Positions 12,010 through 23,354 of a DNA stretch of 64,000 bases are shown piece by piece. The notes beneath the pieces are model-generated. The model saw only the letters and a list, made by a program, of their open reading frames with translations, made no database searches and was not told the DNA's origin. Position 1 is the stretch's first letter, and the number at the start of each line of letters is the position of its first letter. The stretch is from Zeugodacus cucurbitae. Its lineage: Eukaryota > Arthropoda > Insecta > Diptera > Tephritidae. The DNA lies in assembly GCF_028554725.1 (NCBI RefSeq), contig NC_071669.1, positions 3,487,501-3,551,500 on the forward strand. The letters run 5' to 3'. The translations under genes and the position numbers were made by a program.

Positions 12010-12960
12010 TTTAACGCATCCAAAACTCATTACTTTTGGCTCAAACTTGTAACTAGTTACATTTGGTTGCAAAAATTAACCACTTTACAATCGAACAATA
12101 TCACATACAGAAACTACTCATCCAAATTTATCTATTTTATTTTTTCAACTCATCCCAAACTTATTATTTTTGGTTCAAACTTGTAACTAGAATACAAAAA
12201 TTAACCAGTTTGCGTTTGATATTATATATTTCGAACACTGTATATCCATTTCGGTATTTTTTGCTTCTTTAACTACTCCGAAACTCATTACTTTAGGTTC
12301 AAACTTGTAACTAGTTACATTTCGATACAAAAAATGAACCACTTTACATTCGAATAATACAGAAACTGTACATTCACCTTTATCTATTTTAAATTGACCA
12401 GTTTTCTTTTGGTTTACATCCATACAGAAACTGTGCATCAATCTTTCTCTATTTGGTTTCATCAACTCATCTCAAATTATTTATTTTTGGCTCATACTTG
12501 TAGCTAGTTACATTTGGATAAAAAATTAACCAGTTTGCTTTGTGATATTATATATTCTGTATACAGTAAATATAGCATTATACTTTTTGTTTCTTCAACT
12601 CATCCCAAAACCAAAATTTTCGATTAAAAAGTGCAACTAGTTACATTTTGATACACAAATGCACCACTTTGCATTGGGATAATATTTATGAAGTAATTTT
12701 CCACCTGTCTTTATCTCATTTGTGTCTCTTGTCCATCCTAAACTAAAAAAAAATTATTCAAAACTGCAACTAGTTACATTTGGATACAAAAATGAACCAG
12801 TTTGTATTGCAATATTATATATTAAATACACTGTACATTCATCTTTATCTTTTTTGTTTTATTAACTCATTCGAAACTCATTATTTTCGCTTAAAAAGTG
12901 CAACTAGTTACATTTGGATACAAAAACGGACCAGTTTCCATTGCAACAAACTTTTTACAT
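12010..12960 (+). repeat. Satellite-like tandem array, unit about 130-140 bp, 7 copies
   Basis: The anchor AACTAGTTACATTTGGATAC and its variants recur at about 12,051, 12,182, 12,308, 12,494, 12,633, 12,768 and 12,900. Most spacings are 126-139 bp; one is about 186. Each unit also carries an AACTCAT(C/T)CCAAACT block, a TTATTTTTGG or TTACTTTTGG block, a CAAAAATTAACCA or similar block and CTTTATCT. Short frames within it are by-products of the repeat. Confidence 0.85.
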
Positions 12961-14760
12961 ACACTCTACCCCCACATACGACAACACACACTTTTAGCTA
13001 ACAGCTTCATTAGCTCGCACATACACTAATGAGTGTGTGAATTCCTAAACATACAACAACACAGACACAAACATATGTTTAAGGATCTATGCATATTTAC
13101 AGCGGACATATGCTTCAACTACCACTGATTATAGTCAACTAGTCGTTGGAAAAAAAGAAGTCAACTTCAACACTTGTACACGTACACATGTTGACAAAAT
13201 GGTTTTCTTAATTTGTGTGCCACGTCGTTTTTGGGTTTGAATGCCACAAGCTGGACTGTGGCCGACCATAGAAAACACCTCAAAATTCATAGCTAAGAAT
13301 TTAGGTTAGAGCATAAAGCATAAATACATAGAGGAGTTTGTGGCAATGTGTGTGTGTGTGTGTATTTCGGTATTTCACGTGCGCATATTATTAAACACAT
13401 ATATTTGACTTTCCATAAGCGCTCTTCGTTGTGTTGATTTTTGGCTTCAGTGTCTCATATGTCCATTCTTGCAGCAAAATTCAGAAAAGCTGCAGATTTT
13501 GTGTATTTTCTTTACATATTTTTGTAAACTATAGATATATGTACATATATTCAAGCAGAGGAATAATAACTCTGACGACCACCTTCTTGGAAGCATACTT
13601 TCAGGCGCGCTCTTACATTGGAATTTGTTAGTAGGGCTTGAAAGCTCAACTTGGAGACTGAGTAAGACTTCAATATGTTTATTCGTTTTTATTATTATAT
13701 TATATTTTGCTCCTACTCTTGTTGTTGTTTACTGTGAATACCGTTATTTATAAATCATAGAGCCCGTTAACTTGTTTATCACTTGACTGATAAGCGCGCA
13801 ATAAATTAAATTTCGCTGGCGTCGGCTTTTAACTGCTAGTCTTCCAAATATTTTTTACTTTTATAGATTAAAGATAGCAATTAATAGCAAAAAATACAAA
13901 AACAAAAACAAATAATAGCAACAAAAAGTGAAACAAACATGGGAGCAAAAGTGTTATTTCTGACTTACTTGAAATATTTGCGTTATCTAATGAAATTCCA
14001 TTTCTACGAAATGCTTATCACAACGGCGTTAATTTCTTTGTTTTGCTAGAGTTTACATGCGCAATTTAGCAATTGGCTTTAATGGTCTTAAGTATAAAAA
14101 ATATTATATATATTATACCTACAGACTCATATAGACATATACATACATACATACATATATAGTATATAAACCGACTTAACTATTAAATTTTTATAGATAA
14201 TTTTGCAGATATTAGAGCGTCTAATCTATGTTTAAAATTCCACAAAACTAATTTTTTAATTTTCAGAATTCCTTTTTTTGACAATGAGGACTCACTCTTT
14301 TCCCTTTTAAGTGAACCTTGGCATCTGCGGTATATTTAAATCATGAAATTACTACCCAAATGACTTTCTGTAGCAGGAAATTGATTTCAATTGCGTATTT
14401 TATTTATACTCACTCACAAATGTGACACAGACTTTCTTTCTGCGAAAAGCAGAATGGCTTTGACTTTCAATGAAATTTCTCATTATATTATATATTTAGA
14501 AACCAGGGCTTTCCGGTTAATAAGTATAAAATGGATTTGCTATGTTATAGAAATCCATAATTATCCAGATGTTTTTTCCATATTTTGTAATCAATATTTA
14601 TTATTAATAAGGCTTAAGCGTAAAATTGCATAAGGCGGCAGATGGCTGGAAGAGCTTTGGCTAAAAGCTTAATAGAAATAAAATATCAAAAATATGCAGA
14701 AAAGGTTGCAAGAAACATGATTTTATAAATGAATGAATATTAAAAAATATTATATTTACA
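12961..14760. other. Intergenic, no gene recognised
   Basis: AT-rich sequence with GT-rich runs (13,345-13,365) and TACATACA runs (14,138-14,155). No frame with protein-like composition and no recognisable element was found. Confidence 0.5.
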
Positions 14761-14764
14761 AGAC

Positions 14765-16400
14765 TATTTCCAAATAGAGTTGCCAGCATTTTTAATAAAA
14801 TATTTAATTTTTTTTTATTTTTCATTTTTTTTTTAATTGTTTTTTTTCCAAAGAAGCACTGTACAAAATAAATTTTTAATAATACAAAAAATGAAATTCA
14901 TGATAGTATTTTCAAACAGAGTTGCCACCACTTTTAACTAAAATTAAGTTAAAATAAAAATTGTGTTAAATTTTTTGCGAAAAAATTTCCTGGCACTGTA
15001 AAGCAAATACTTAAATTTTCAAAGAAAAACGTTGTATAATCCATTACAACAACTGTGAGTATGCTGAAACGCAACTTATGACCAGAATACAGCTTTCAAA
15101 TGGTGGAAGATAAGACATTTCTATATGTTACTGTCAATATTTCCAAAGAAAAATATTCCAAAATTTATAAAAATTAATTTTTCTATCAATTCTTAATAAA
15201 ATATAATTAAAATGGCAATTTTATGTCGAAAATTGTTGCCACCTCTTTATAAATAATAAATTAAATTCAATAAAAAAGTTGTAATATGAAATTGCAGCGG
15301 TATTTTTATAAGCTAAAACTTATTATTAATAAAAATTCAAACAGATAAAGTTGCCATATCGCTAAAAAAAAAACAAAAACATGAAAAAGTGGGTTAAATA
15401 AAATTTAAAAAAATATTTAAAGCAATTTATATTACTTATTATGAGCACAAAGAATATTTAAAATTATAAAAAAAAAAATTCCAAATAAAAAATGTATAAA
15501 CAATTATTTTTACATATGGCAATCCGTTTAACTATAATAATATTGCCAGATGTAAATAAAATATTATTTTAAATTTATATATGTATTATTAACGAAAGTT
15601 AAAAATCCTTTGCAAAATACAAAAAAAAATACACTTTTTGTTGAAAAGTGTTGCCACCTGTTTATAAATAATAAATTAATTTAATAAAAAATATTTAATA
15701 TGCACTTGGTACTGAATTTTGAAAGAATAAAAATACAAATAGACAAATGTTGCCAGATAAAATAAATATAAAAAAAATAAAATTTGGTAAAATAAAATTT
15801 TAAAAAATATTTTAAGCATTTATATTGCTAATTATGAGTACAAAGAATATTTAAAATTATAAAAAATAATAATTTCAAATAAAAAAATATCAAATATTAT
15901 TTTTACATATGGCAATCTGGTTAACTATAACAATATTGCCAGATGTAAATAAAATATTCTTTTAAATTTATATATGTATTATTAACGAAAGTTATAGGCC
16001 CTTTGCAAAATACAAATAAAATTACACTTTTTGTTGAAAAGTGTTGCCACCTGTTTATAAATAATAAATTAAATTCAATAAAAAATAAGTTAAATTGCAA
16101 TAGTATGCTATTTTGAAAGCTAAATTTTTTTACTAATAAAAATACAAATAGACAAATGTTGCCAGATTACTAAAATAAATACCAAAAATAAAAACGGGGG
16201 TGAATAAAATTTAAAAAAATATTTTAAAAAATTAATATTGCTCATTAAGAGCACAAAGTATATTTAAAATTACAAAAAAAATAACTTCAAATAAAAAATA
16301 TATAAAATATTATTTTAACATATGGCAAACCGGTTAACTATAACAATATTGCCAGATATAAATAAAAAATGCTTTAAGATTTTCAAAAATTATCAACGTA
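14765..16400. repeat. GTTGCCA-containing AT-rich tandem array, higher-order unit about 395-410 bp
   Basis: The block TTGCCACC(T)-GTTTATAAATAATAAATTA recurs near 15,238, 15,649 and 16,043, and the block ACATATGGCAATC-GGTTAACTATAA recurs near 15,512, 15,905 and 16,319. This gives a higher-order period of about 395-410 bp. Between them are repeated (A)GTTGCCA(GA) words in an A/T-rich matrix. Copies toward the left (14,776 and 14,922) are more diverged. The array is non-coding and resembles the array at 33,820-35,910 in its recurrent GTTGCCA core. Confidence 0.8.
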
Positions 16401-18415
16401 TTTAAGCATATATGAAGCATATTAATATTGGTGAATTAAATTAACTATAACTGTACAGAGTTCCCACCTATAAATTAAGTCAAACAAAATTATTAGCAGC
16501 CAAATGGTTTCAAAATCACTACAATCAAAACAATGAAAAAACTGACATGCAGTACAGGAGTAAAACGAATTTTCAACCACAACCTTGGGCCGAGGAAGGA
16601 AAGGCTACACCCCAGCTTTTGCACTGTACCAAGAAACAATTTGCACACCTTTTTAATTTATGCAATCTCACTTTGTGCAACAAACTTCGGCATAAAAGTG
16701 AATTTTCGCAAGTGACTTTGCAAACTAGTTTGGCAACTTTTCGAACTCGTTACCCACGCGACTTGTGCCCTTTGTGCTAACCAAAATTGCTAAACACAGC
16801 GACCGATTCATGGTATTCATAAAAACAGAGAAGAAGAACAACAACAATAAAAAGCGGGAATTCAATTTCATTTCACATTTGCCACCTACAACTAATTCAA
16901 TAGTGCAACACTAGCTGTGCCGCCAACACTTCCGGACTACCTGCCGATTCTCCTCACTTGCTCACTCTCTCTACCACCTCGCGCTTCTTCTATACAACAG
17001 CACAGCCGAACAATGCGTTTGGTGGGCCGAAACTTTTCGAAGTCAGCGTGAAAGACACTCGCACAAATTCTATAACCGAAAATCTTTAGCAGCAAAGATT
17101 CTTAGCTGAAACCCCTCAACTGCCCCGGCAAGCCAACGCACGTGCGCTCACATTCACTCCTATTTTTGTATGTAGGTATTTGTCGTGACGTTGTTGGCAA
17201 CCTAAGTCAGTTGGTTATCCTAACTTTCGCCAACACCAACTACAACTACCTTCCTTGAACTATTGTAGCTGTTGTTGTCCGGGTGATTTTATTATTCCAT
17301 TCAACAATGGTACACTGCATGCTTCAATTATCGTATTTCATGATTCGTTAAATTCACATTCTTCAAAATAGCGCGTACTCACACACACACACCCATTCAT
17401 GTATTTGCGTATGTGTAGTAAACAGACACACATACACAAACAGTTCCAAATGCATTTAGGCAAATCAAATACAATGGCAGACGTTGCTCGTTGTACGTGT
17501 CTATGCGAAGTAGAACGCTTACTTTTTGCCAAAAAGGTTGCCTTACAAACAAAGGCGCAAATATCTATAGATACATATATATACATATAGATCCAGTATA
17601 TAGATATGCGTGTCTTTCCAATCGCTTTATGTTCGTCCATATCTTTATGTCTACCTAAAGCATTTTCATCTTAAACATAGGCAATTCACTGATTTGTTGT
17701 TGGCATAGAGACAATAACAAATCAAGCGGTTACACCACTACGACACACATGAACGCACACATAACTGCTTTCAGCATATATACATATATTTATAGATATA
17801 TATTTATGTATATTTGTAGATACCTATAGAAGTAATACATAGGAAATTCAAAAAAAAGTCAAGCCTCTAGTAATGACAAAAGTCGAAACTGTAGCTTTCT
17901 TACATGAAGTCCCTGTAGGAAAACAAACACGTTCTCCTCTTCTTAAAAATATTTTTCCTAAATACATCCTGACATAGCTACCATCCTAACATAGCTACCT
18001 TCCCGTTTGTGAATTTCAAGTTGAACTCTTCATCTATCTTTGTTGAAATTAGTGGCTTAGGACTAACATCGAATATCAATATCAAAAAAATCACTAGCTA
18101 GATAGATCACTAGACCACTGATGAATTACTAGGTAGTTTCCTTACTTAGAAATGTCTTCTTAGTTCCATAGAATATATAACTTCCACAAGGACTTACATG
18201 TTTTTGAACTTTATCATATTATACATACAGCCGTGCTGGACTCCCTGATGTATATTTGATCTTCTGAATGCAGTGAGAGCCTAAGCTATTGGCGTCTGCG
18301 TACTTCCGACCGTACGCTAAAATTTTCTTCCTATGGCTTAGCCAGTTTGGTTTCAGAAATTAAATGAATCGGAGTCTAACCTGTTCCGTATAGCACAAAG
18401 TTCATATAACTAATT
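16401..18415. other. Intergenic, no gene recognised
   Basis: The part from about 16,530 to 17,300 is less AT-rich than its surroundings and contains two short overlapping plus-strand frames (16,533-16,715 and 16,547-16,780) without recognisable features. It could hold untranslated exon or regulatory sequence, but nothing in it decides this. The rest is AT-rich with TATA-type runs at 17,570-17,830. Confidence 0.4.
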
Positions 18416-18568
18416 ATTCTGTTGTTTATAGAAATCGCTGTTTCACAAGTTCATAAAAATGAAAATTCTGTTGTTTATAGAAATCACTGTTTCACAAGTT
18501 CATAAACGAGCAACAAGTGTTTCAAAAGTTCACACAATGAAAATTATTGTTTCATCAGTTCATAAAAT
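18416..18568 (+). repeat. Short tandem duplication, unit 49 bp
   Basis: The unit starting ATTCTGTTGTTTATAGAAAT at 18,416 repeats almost exactly at 18,465, followed by two more decayed partial units sharing TGTTTCA-AAGTTCA. The period is 49 bp between the two best copies. Confidence 0.85.
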
Positions 18569-19154
18569 TAATACTAAGTGGTGACTTGAAAACCATTACC
18601 TTTTTAAACCAACCTCGGATGTTTAGTTAGCAAGATATCAATCAAGTTATTTCCTACAGAGCCTTTTAACAGCCTTTGCAAGCGCGTCTGTGCTCAACAC
18701 ACGTTTCGCTCTATGACTGATTGGAAAATTAAAAAAAAAATTACCAAAAATTATTGACTGCATTTAAATCAAATATATGTATGTGTAAAAAATAAATTCA
18801 AGTTTGTACCTTCAAGTATATAGCTTCATAATAAAGTCAAAATAGTAATAACGGAAAAAGCTGTGCTGAGTACAGCGGGACTAGGTGACATTGAGGAGAA
18901 CTATGCGAGATAATATCTATTGGATTAGATTAGGACACGCAAATAAGCTTGTGGTTTACAAATTAGGATACGACGATGGGATTGCTTATGGATGAGCAGT
19001 TTTCAATGTACTACTACAAATATGATTGACGAAGATTAAGCCAAATTTGCAAAAGGAGGGCAAAAAAAATAAAAGAGGCTTAAAATTGTTTCCTCTTTTT
19101 TCAAACTGCCTTAAAAAAAATTCAATCACTTTAAAGCCATATAGTCCCTTCAAA

Positions 19155-20192
19155 GCTGCCTTTATGCCGCGATGTCTGAATTTGGTATCCCCGCAAAACT
19201 AATACGGCTGTGTAAATTGACGTTGAGCAACACCAAAAGCTCCGTCATGATTGGGTGACTCACTATCGTGCGACTTCTTTAACCTGATGCTGGAAAAAAT
19301 TATAAGAGCTGCAGAGCTAAACCGAGAAGGTACAATCTTCTACAAGAGTGTACAGCTCCTGGCGTACGCCGATGATATTGATATCATCGGTAGCAACAAC
19401 CGCGCCGTTTGTTCTGCTTTTTCCCGCATGGATAAGGAGGCGAAGCGAATGGGTCTGGTGGTGAACGAGGACAAGACGAAATATCTCCTGTCATCAAACA
19501 AACAGTCAGCGCATTCGCGTCTTGGCTCCCACGTCACTGTTGACAGTCATAACTTTGAAGTTGTAGATAATTTCGTATACCTAGGAACCAACATTAACAC
19601 CGATAATAATGTCAGCCTTGAAATCCAACGCAGAATCACTCTTGCCAACAGGTGCTACTATGGACTGAGTAGGCAATTGAAAAGTAAAGTCCTCTCTCGA
19701 CGAACAAAAACTAAACTCTACAAGTCCCTCATCATTCCCGTCCTACTTTATGGTGCAGAAGCGTGGACGGTGTCAACATCCGATGAGACGGCACTAGGAG
19801 TTTTCGAGAGAAAGGTTTTGCGGAAGATTTACGGTCCCTTAAACATTGGCAACGGCGAATACCGCAGAAGATGGAATGATGAGCTGTATGTGTTGTTCGA
19901 CGATATAGACATAGTCCAGCGAATAAAAAGACAGCGGCTACGCTGGCTGGGTCATGTTGTTCGAATGGATGAAAGTGCCCCAGCTCTGAAAGTTTTCGAT
20001 GCAGTACCCGCTGGTGGAAGCCGAGGAAGAGGGAGACCTCCACTCCGGTGGAAGGACCAGGTGGAGAAGGACCTGTCTTCACTTGGTATTACCAATTGGC
20101 GCCAAACCGCCAAAAGGAGAGATGCGTGGCGCACTGTTGTGGACTCGGCTATAACCGCGTAAGCGGTTTCTACGCCAGTTAAGAAGAAGAAG
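19155..20192 (+). mobile_element. 5'-truncated RTE-like non-LTR retrotransposon with 12-bp target duplication
   Basis: The element is flanked by the direct repeat AGTCCCTTCAAA (19,143-19,154 and 20,193-20,204). It opens inside the reverse transcriptase domain (SEFGIPAKLIRLC, LTLSNTKSSV), then jumps after SSVMI into GDSLSCDFFN, so about 30 residues of the fingers/palm region are missing with a frame change. It ends with a short (AAG)n tail just after the stop at 20,160-20,162. This 5' truncation, tail and target duplication are typical of target-primed reverse transcription. Related fragments are at 6,384-6,579 and 41,790-42,372. Confidence 0.9.
19251..20162 (+). pseudogene. RTE-like reverse transcriptase ORF remnant
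   Basis: The frame encodes about 303 residues, opening at a TTG codon that is simply where the frame becomes open, not a true start. Near its start are GDSLSCDFFN and the reverse transcriptase catalytic box LAYADDIDIIG (Tyr-Ala-Asp-Asp around residues 39-42), then the thumb and connection region (NFVYLGTNI, LYKSLIIPVLLYGAEAW) and the C-terminal RTE-clade tail (RLRWLGHVVRM, GRPPLRWKDQVEKDL, ITNWRQ). The endonuclease and the first half of the reverse transcriptase are absent, so it cannot mobilise itself. The open frame over 900 bp implies a fairly recent insertion. I infer the RTE clade from overall motif style; a related non-LTR clade is possible. Confidence 0.85.
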
Positions 20193-20256
20193 AGTCCCTT
20201 CAAACATTCAATCAGATCAGTTTTCCATAGAAAATATTTCAGCAGAGGCTCTCTTA

Positions 20257-20634
20257 TAGCCTTTTTAGAGCTAATTTATTAATTTATTTAAACGCTTATT
20301 AAGATCGATTTACCATACAAAATACAAATCTACATTTATTTCAAATTGAATTTAAATCGACTTGAAAATCAAATGCAACTCTACGACAAAGACATACGAT
20401 ATACGTGCTTTGTCTGCGATTGGCTGAATTTTTTTGATAAAAAATAGCTACGGTAGATGTCGCTGCTGAAAAATATTAATCTGCTGACGAAACTTACCAA
20501 CTTCTTGTGAAAAGCAACAACAAAAATGTATAATAGCTGATCGGTTATCGAGTAGCCGGCAGTGTGAAGGGAAAAAACTGGTTTCAAAATCAAAATTTTA
20601 ATTGATCAATTTATTTGGCTGTCTAAAAACGCTA
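20257..20634 (+). mobile_element. MITE family M1, copy 1 (378 bp, TTA target duplication)
   Basis: The element is bounded by TTA on both sides (20,254-20,256 and 20,635-20,637). Its ends are TAGCCTTTTTAGA at the left and TCTAAAAACGCTA at the right, which form a terminal inverted repeat. Inside are TTAATTGATCAATT, GTAGATGTCGCTGCTGA, AACTTACCAACTTC and GGTTATCGAGTAGCCGGCAG, all shared with the copies at 44,583 and 47,820. There is no coding capacity. A 3-bp TWA target duplication is the signature of PIF/Harbinger transposons, so a Harbinger-mobilised MITE is the best inference. Confidence 0.85.
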
Positions 20635-20746
20635 TTAATCAAGGAATTCGGATTTAGAGATTGCAATATCTCAACCTAAAGTGATAGATTATTAGTAATA
20701 ACAGATAATTACTAATTTCTTAGCATATTGGAGAGGAAAGTAAATA

Positions 20747-20918
20747 CAGTTGAACTTCCATAACTCGCACTCCTATAACTCGAAATTCTACATAACTCGA
20801 ACTCTCGAATTGACAATAGAATTCAAATTTCATACAAATTACCTTCCGTAACTCCGAAGTCTCTCTAACTAGCAGTTTTTTGTGGATTATGGTGATTCGA
20901 GTTAGGGAAGTTCAACTG
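20747..20918 (+). mobile_element. Pogo/Tigger-like MITE (172 bp, TA target duplication)
   Basis: The two ends are near-perfect inverted repeats, CAGTTGAACTTCC followed by (A/C)TAACTCG, and the element is flanked by TA on both sides (20,745-20,746 and 20,919-20,920). The internal sequence keeps several TAACTCGAA-type words. The CAGT-start and TA target are typical of the pogo branch of the Tc1/mariner superfamily. There is no coding capacity. Confidence 0.85.
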
Positions 20919-20919
20919 T

Positions 20920-23354
20920 ATAAGAAGCTGCTGTAAAGTATTTGATGATAGAGATATAGTGATGAATAGGTTAAGTTAGGTTACTCTGGTAGGCTAAAAA
21001 CCACATATTTTTGGTCCTTTGCGATACCATATGGAGTGCCGTCACTTAGTTAATGAGGAGTAATCATCCTTTAGGATACCTTGTTGCGAATTTCAAAAGG
21101 CTTTATGGCTTCACCAACGAAATCTCTTTCAGATTTTAGTGATGAATAAAGGGAGAGAGAAAAATATGAGAATATTTTGAGAATATCTGATTGGAATATG
21201 AGTCAATTAAATTGAAACTACAATATAATAATGATGATTTAAGATATTGGTCTTGGAGAATAAAATCACTACCAAAAATGGAGAGTTCCACGGATCTTTT
21301 AAAATCTGTTCTGTAAATTTGTGAGTGGTTTTAGTTCTATAGTGTAGTGTAAAGACTGTTAGACGTTTTCACTTAAGCATAAGCTGACTCATAGCGTATA
21401 TTTTCAGCTGACCTCCAAGTCCACAATATATCATAATACATACCTTTATAACAAGCGTTCCAAGTAGAAATAAATAAATACATAAAATTTTTATTATTTT
21501 TCACATTTCCTTTAATTTTTTTTTAAGTTTTTTTTTCTTCAAATCAAAGTAAGTACAATTTTTACTACATTTTTGTTAATTTATGCAGCTGAAGAATTGT
21601 GTCTTTTTCCTATATTTATTGCATAACACATACACTAAATTTATGCTTATCTACTTAGAGATACATACATACATTGGTGCCTGTGGCTGATTGTTAGCGA
21701 GCGCTTAAAGGAAGTCAAGGTACTTAAGTAGTTTAGCGTATAAGTTATGAGGATATAATTCATTTAAATTTATATGTTCGCGTTGATTGAGCGATTGATT
21801 GATGGCTAAGTGGGAGTGTACATACATACACACATATATACATACTTACATATATACATACATACATATTTACATACAGATAGCTTTATATGTGGTTATG
21901 TATGTATGTATGTGTGTATGGTTGCAAAATGTGCTGCTTAAAAATAGACAAAGTACAATTGGCATACAAATGCTACTAAACTTAAGCTACACTTATACAA
22001 TATATGCAGACATACATATATAGGCACATATATGGTAGTGTATATAGTAAAAAAGCTGCGCTTTGGCAGCTGCCTCATTACTGCAAGTGTTTCCTACAAA
22101 CACACATGCCTACAGACACAGATTAACTATTACAAAACTACAATTTTCTCTTCGTTTTTTTAATTTTCATTTGCGCCTCCGTTGAACGCTGACGCCGCTT
22201 GATTGTCAGTCTTAACTGATATCGTTGTTGTTATTCGCACTTATAAGCGCGCGCTGCGCTAGACTTTTGTTCCTTATTGTTGCTCATTTGTTGTTATTGT
22301 TTAGCTACTGCAGTTGCCGCTACTTATTTTCATATATATATGTTGTTGTTGCCGCACCACAGCCAAAGGCGAACAAACTCCAGCAGCGCGCTCCTCATAC
22401 ATATATATATATATAACGGAGTATGCCGCCACACACACATACTGAGGCACTTGCATGATCAGTTACATCTATTATTCGCTTTTTGAAGCCATCGTTTGGT
22501 GACTCATTGGCATCTAAAGCGTGGTTGCGGCATGCCACCGAAAGGTATGCGGCCACTGCCAACACTTCGGCGCTGCTGTCACGCTTGCCAATGTTGCCAT
22601 AGTCAGCACAGTCGAATTTACGCTTGTCTCACTTAGTCAATTGTTGCATTACCATTTTTGTTGTTTGTTGTGCGATTTTGCCACTTTTTGTTGCACAATA
22701 GTGCATTTTTGCCTTTTGGTGGAAATTATACGCTTTTTTCGTTATTGTTGTTGTTGTTCGGTAAGTTAGTTGCATGGCCAATAATTACGTACAGGTACTG
22801 CCAGGCTATATTATTGCTGTTTAATGTTGTTGTTGTGCTTGTATTACATATGATGAGCGCGCTTTTTGTGTTGCAGTGCGCAGTGGTGGCGTGTTTGAGG
22901 GGGGTCTGTGGGGTAGTAAGGCGCCGCGCGTAATATATTACATAAGAGTGTCCACTATCTTCACAATTATGGGTATCTTGAAGCCTCTTGTCGCCATAAA
23001 AATATTAAAAAGTAGGCCGATTTGCTTAAGGGGTACCAAAACCCCTTCATAACCCTCCAATCTTTTAAACGAACATCGAAGAAATTATCCAAAGTGTTCA
23101 CCTCACTTTATACAAAATGTTTTTCTAGCACATTGAGTTCTCAGTTCATCAGTTTTCTTCGCTTCTCTTTTCTGCTCCCCCACCCCTCTTCAACAAACTG
23201 CACGCGCACTATGCGGCAGCGTTTCACTCTTTTCTTAACACCGACAAGTGTGATGTGTTTACAGATTTGTTCCGCCGTCAACTTTAACGTAGCACTCCTT
23301 CCTCATTCCAGCGCGTGCTTGCGCTCTTGCTCCCATGGCGTATGGCGCCGCAAA
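20920..23354. other. Intergenic, likely including 3' untranslated sequence of LPP-A
   Basis: Begins with a GGTTAAGTTAGGTTACTC segment at about 20,968, of the TTAGG-like dispersed type. TACATA runs occur at 21,815-21,915 and GTTGTT runs at 22,230-22,850. LPP-A is transcribed leftward, so its 3' untranslated region should occupy the right part of this interval, but I cannot fix a polyadenylation site. Short frames here overlap simple sequence and are not called. Confidence 0.45.

Noticed and set aside
16533..16780. Short frames in a GC-richer segment as a gene start
   Set aside because: No domain, no splice context I could support, and two frames overlap.
20968..21130. TTAGG-like words as a telomeric repeat
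   Set aside because: Only one or two diverged copies; flies lack TTAGG telomeres and such words are common in dispersed repeats.
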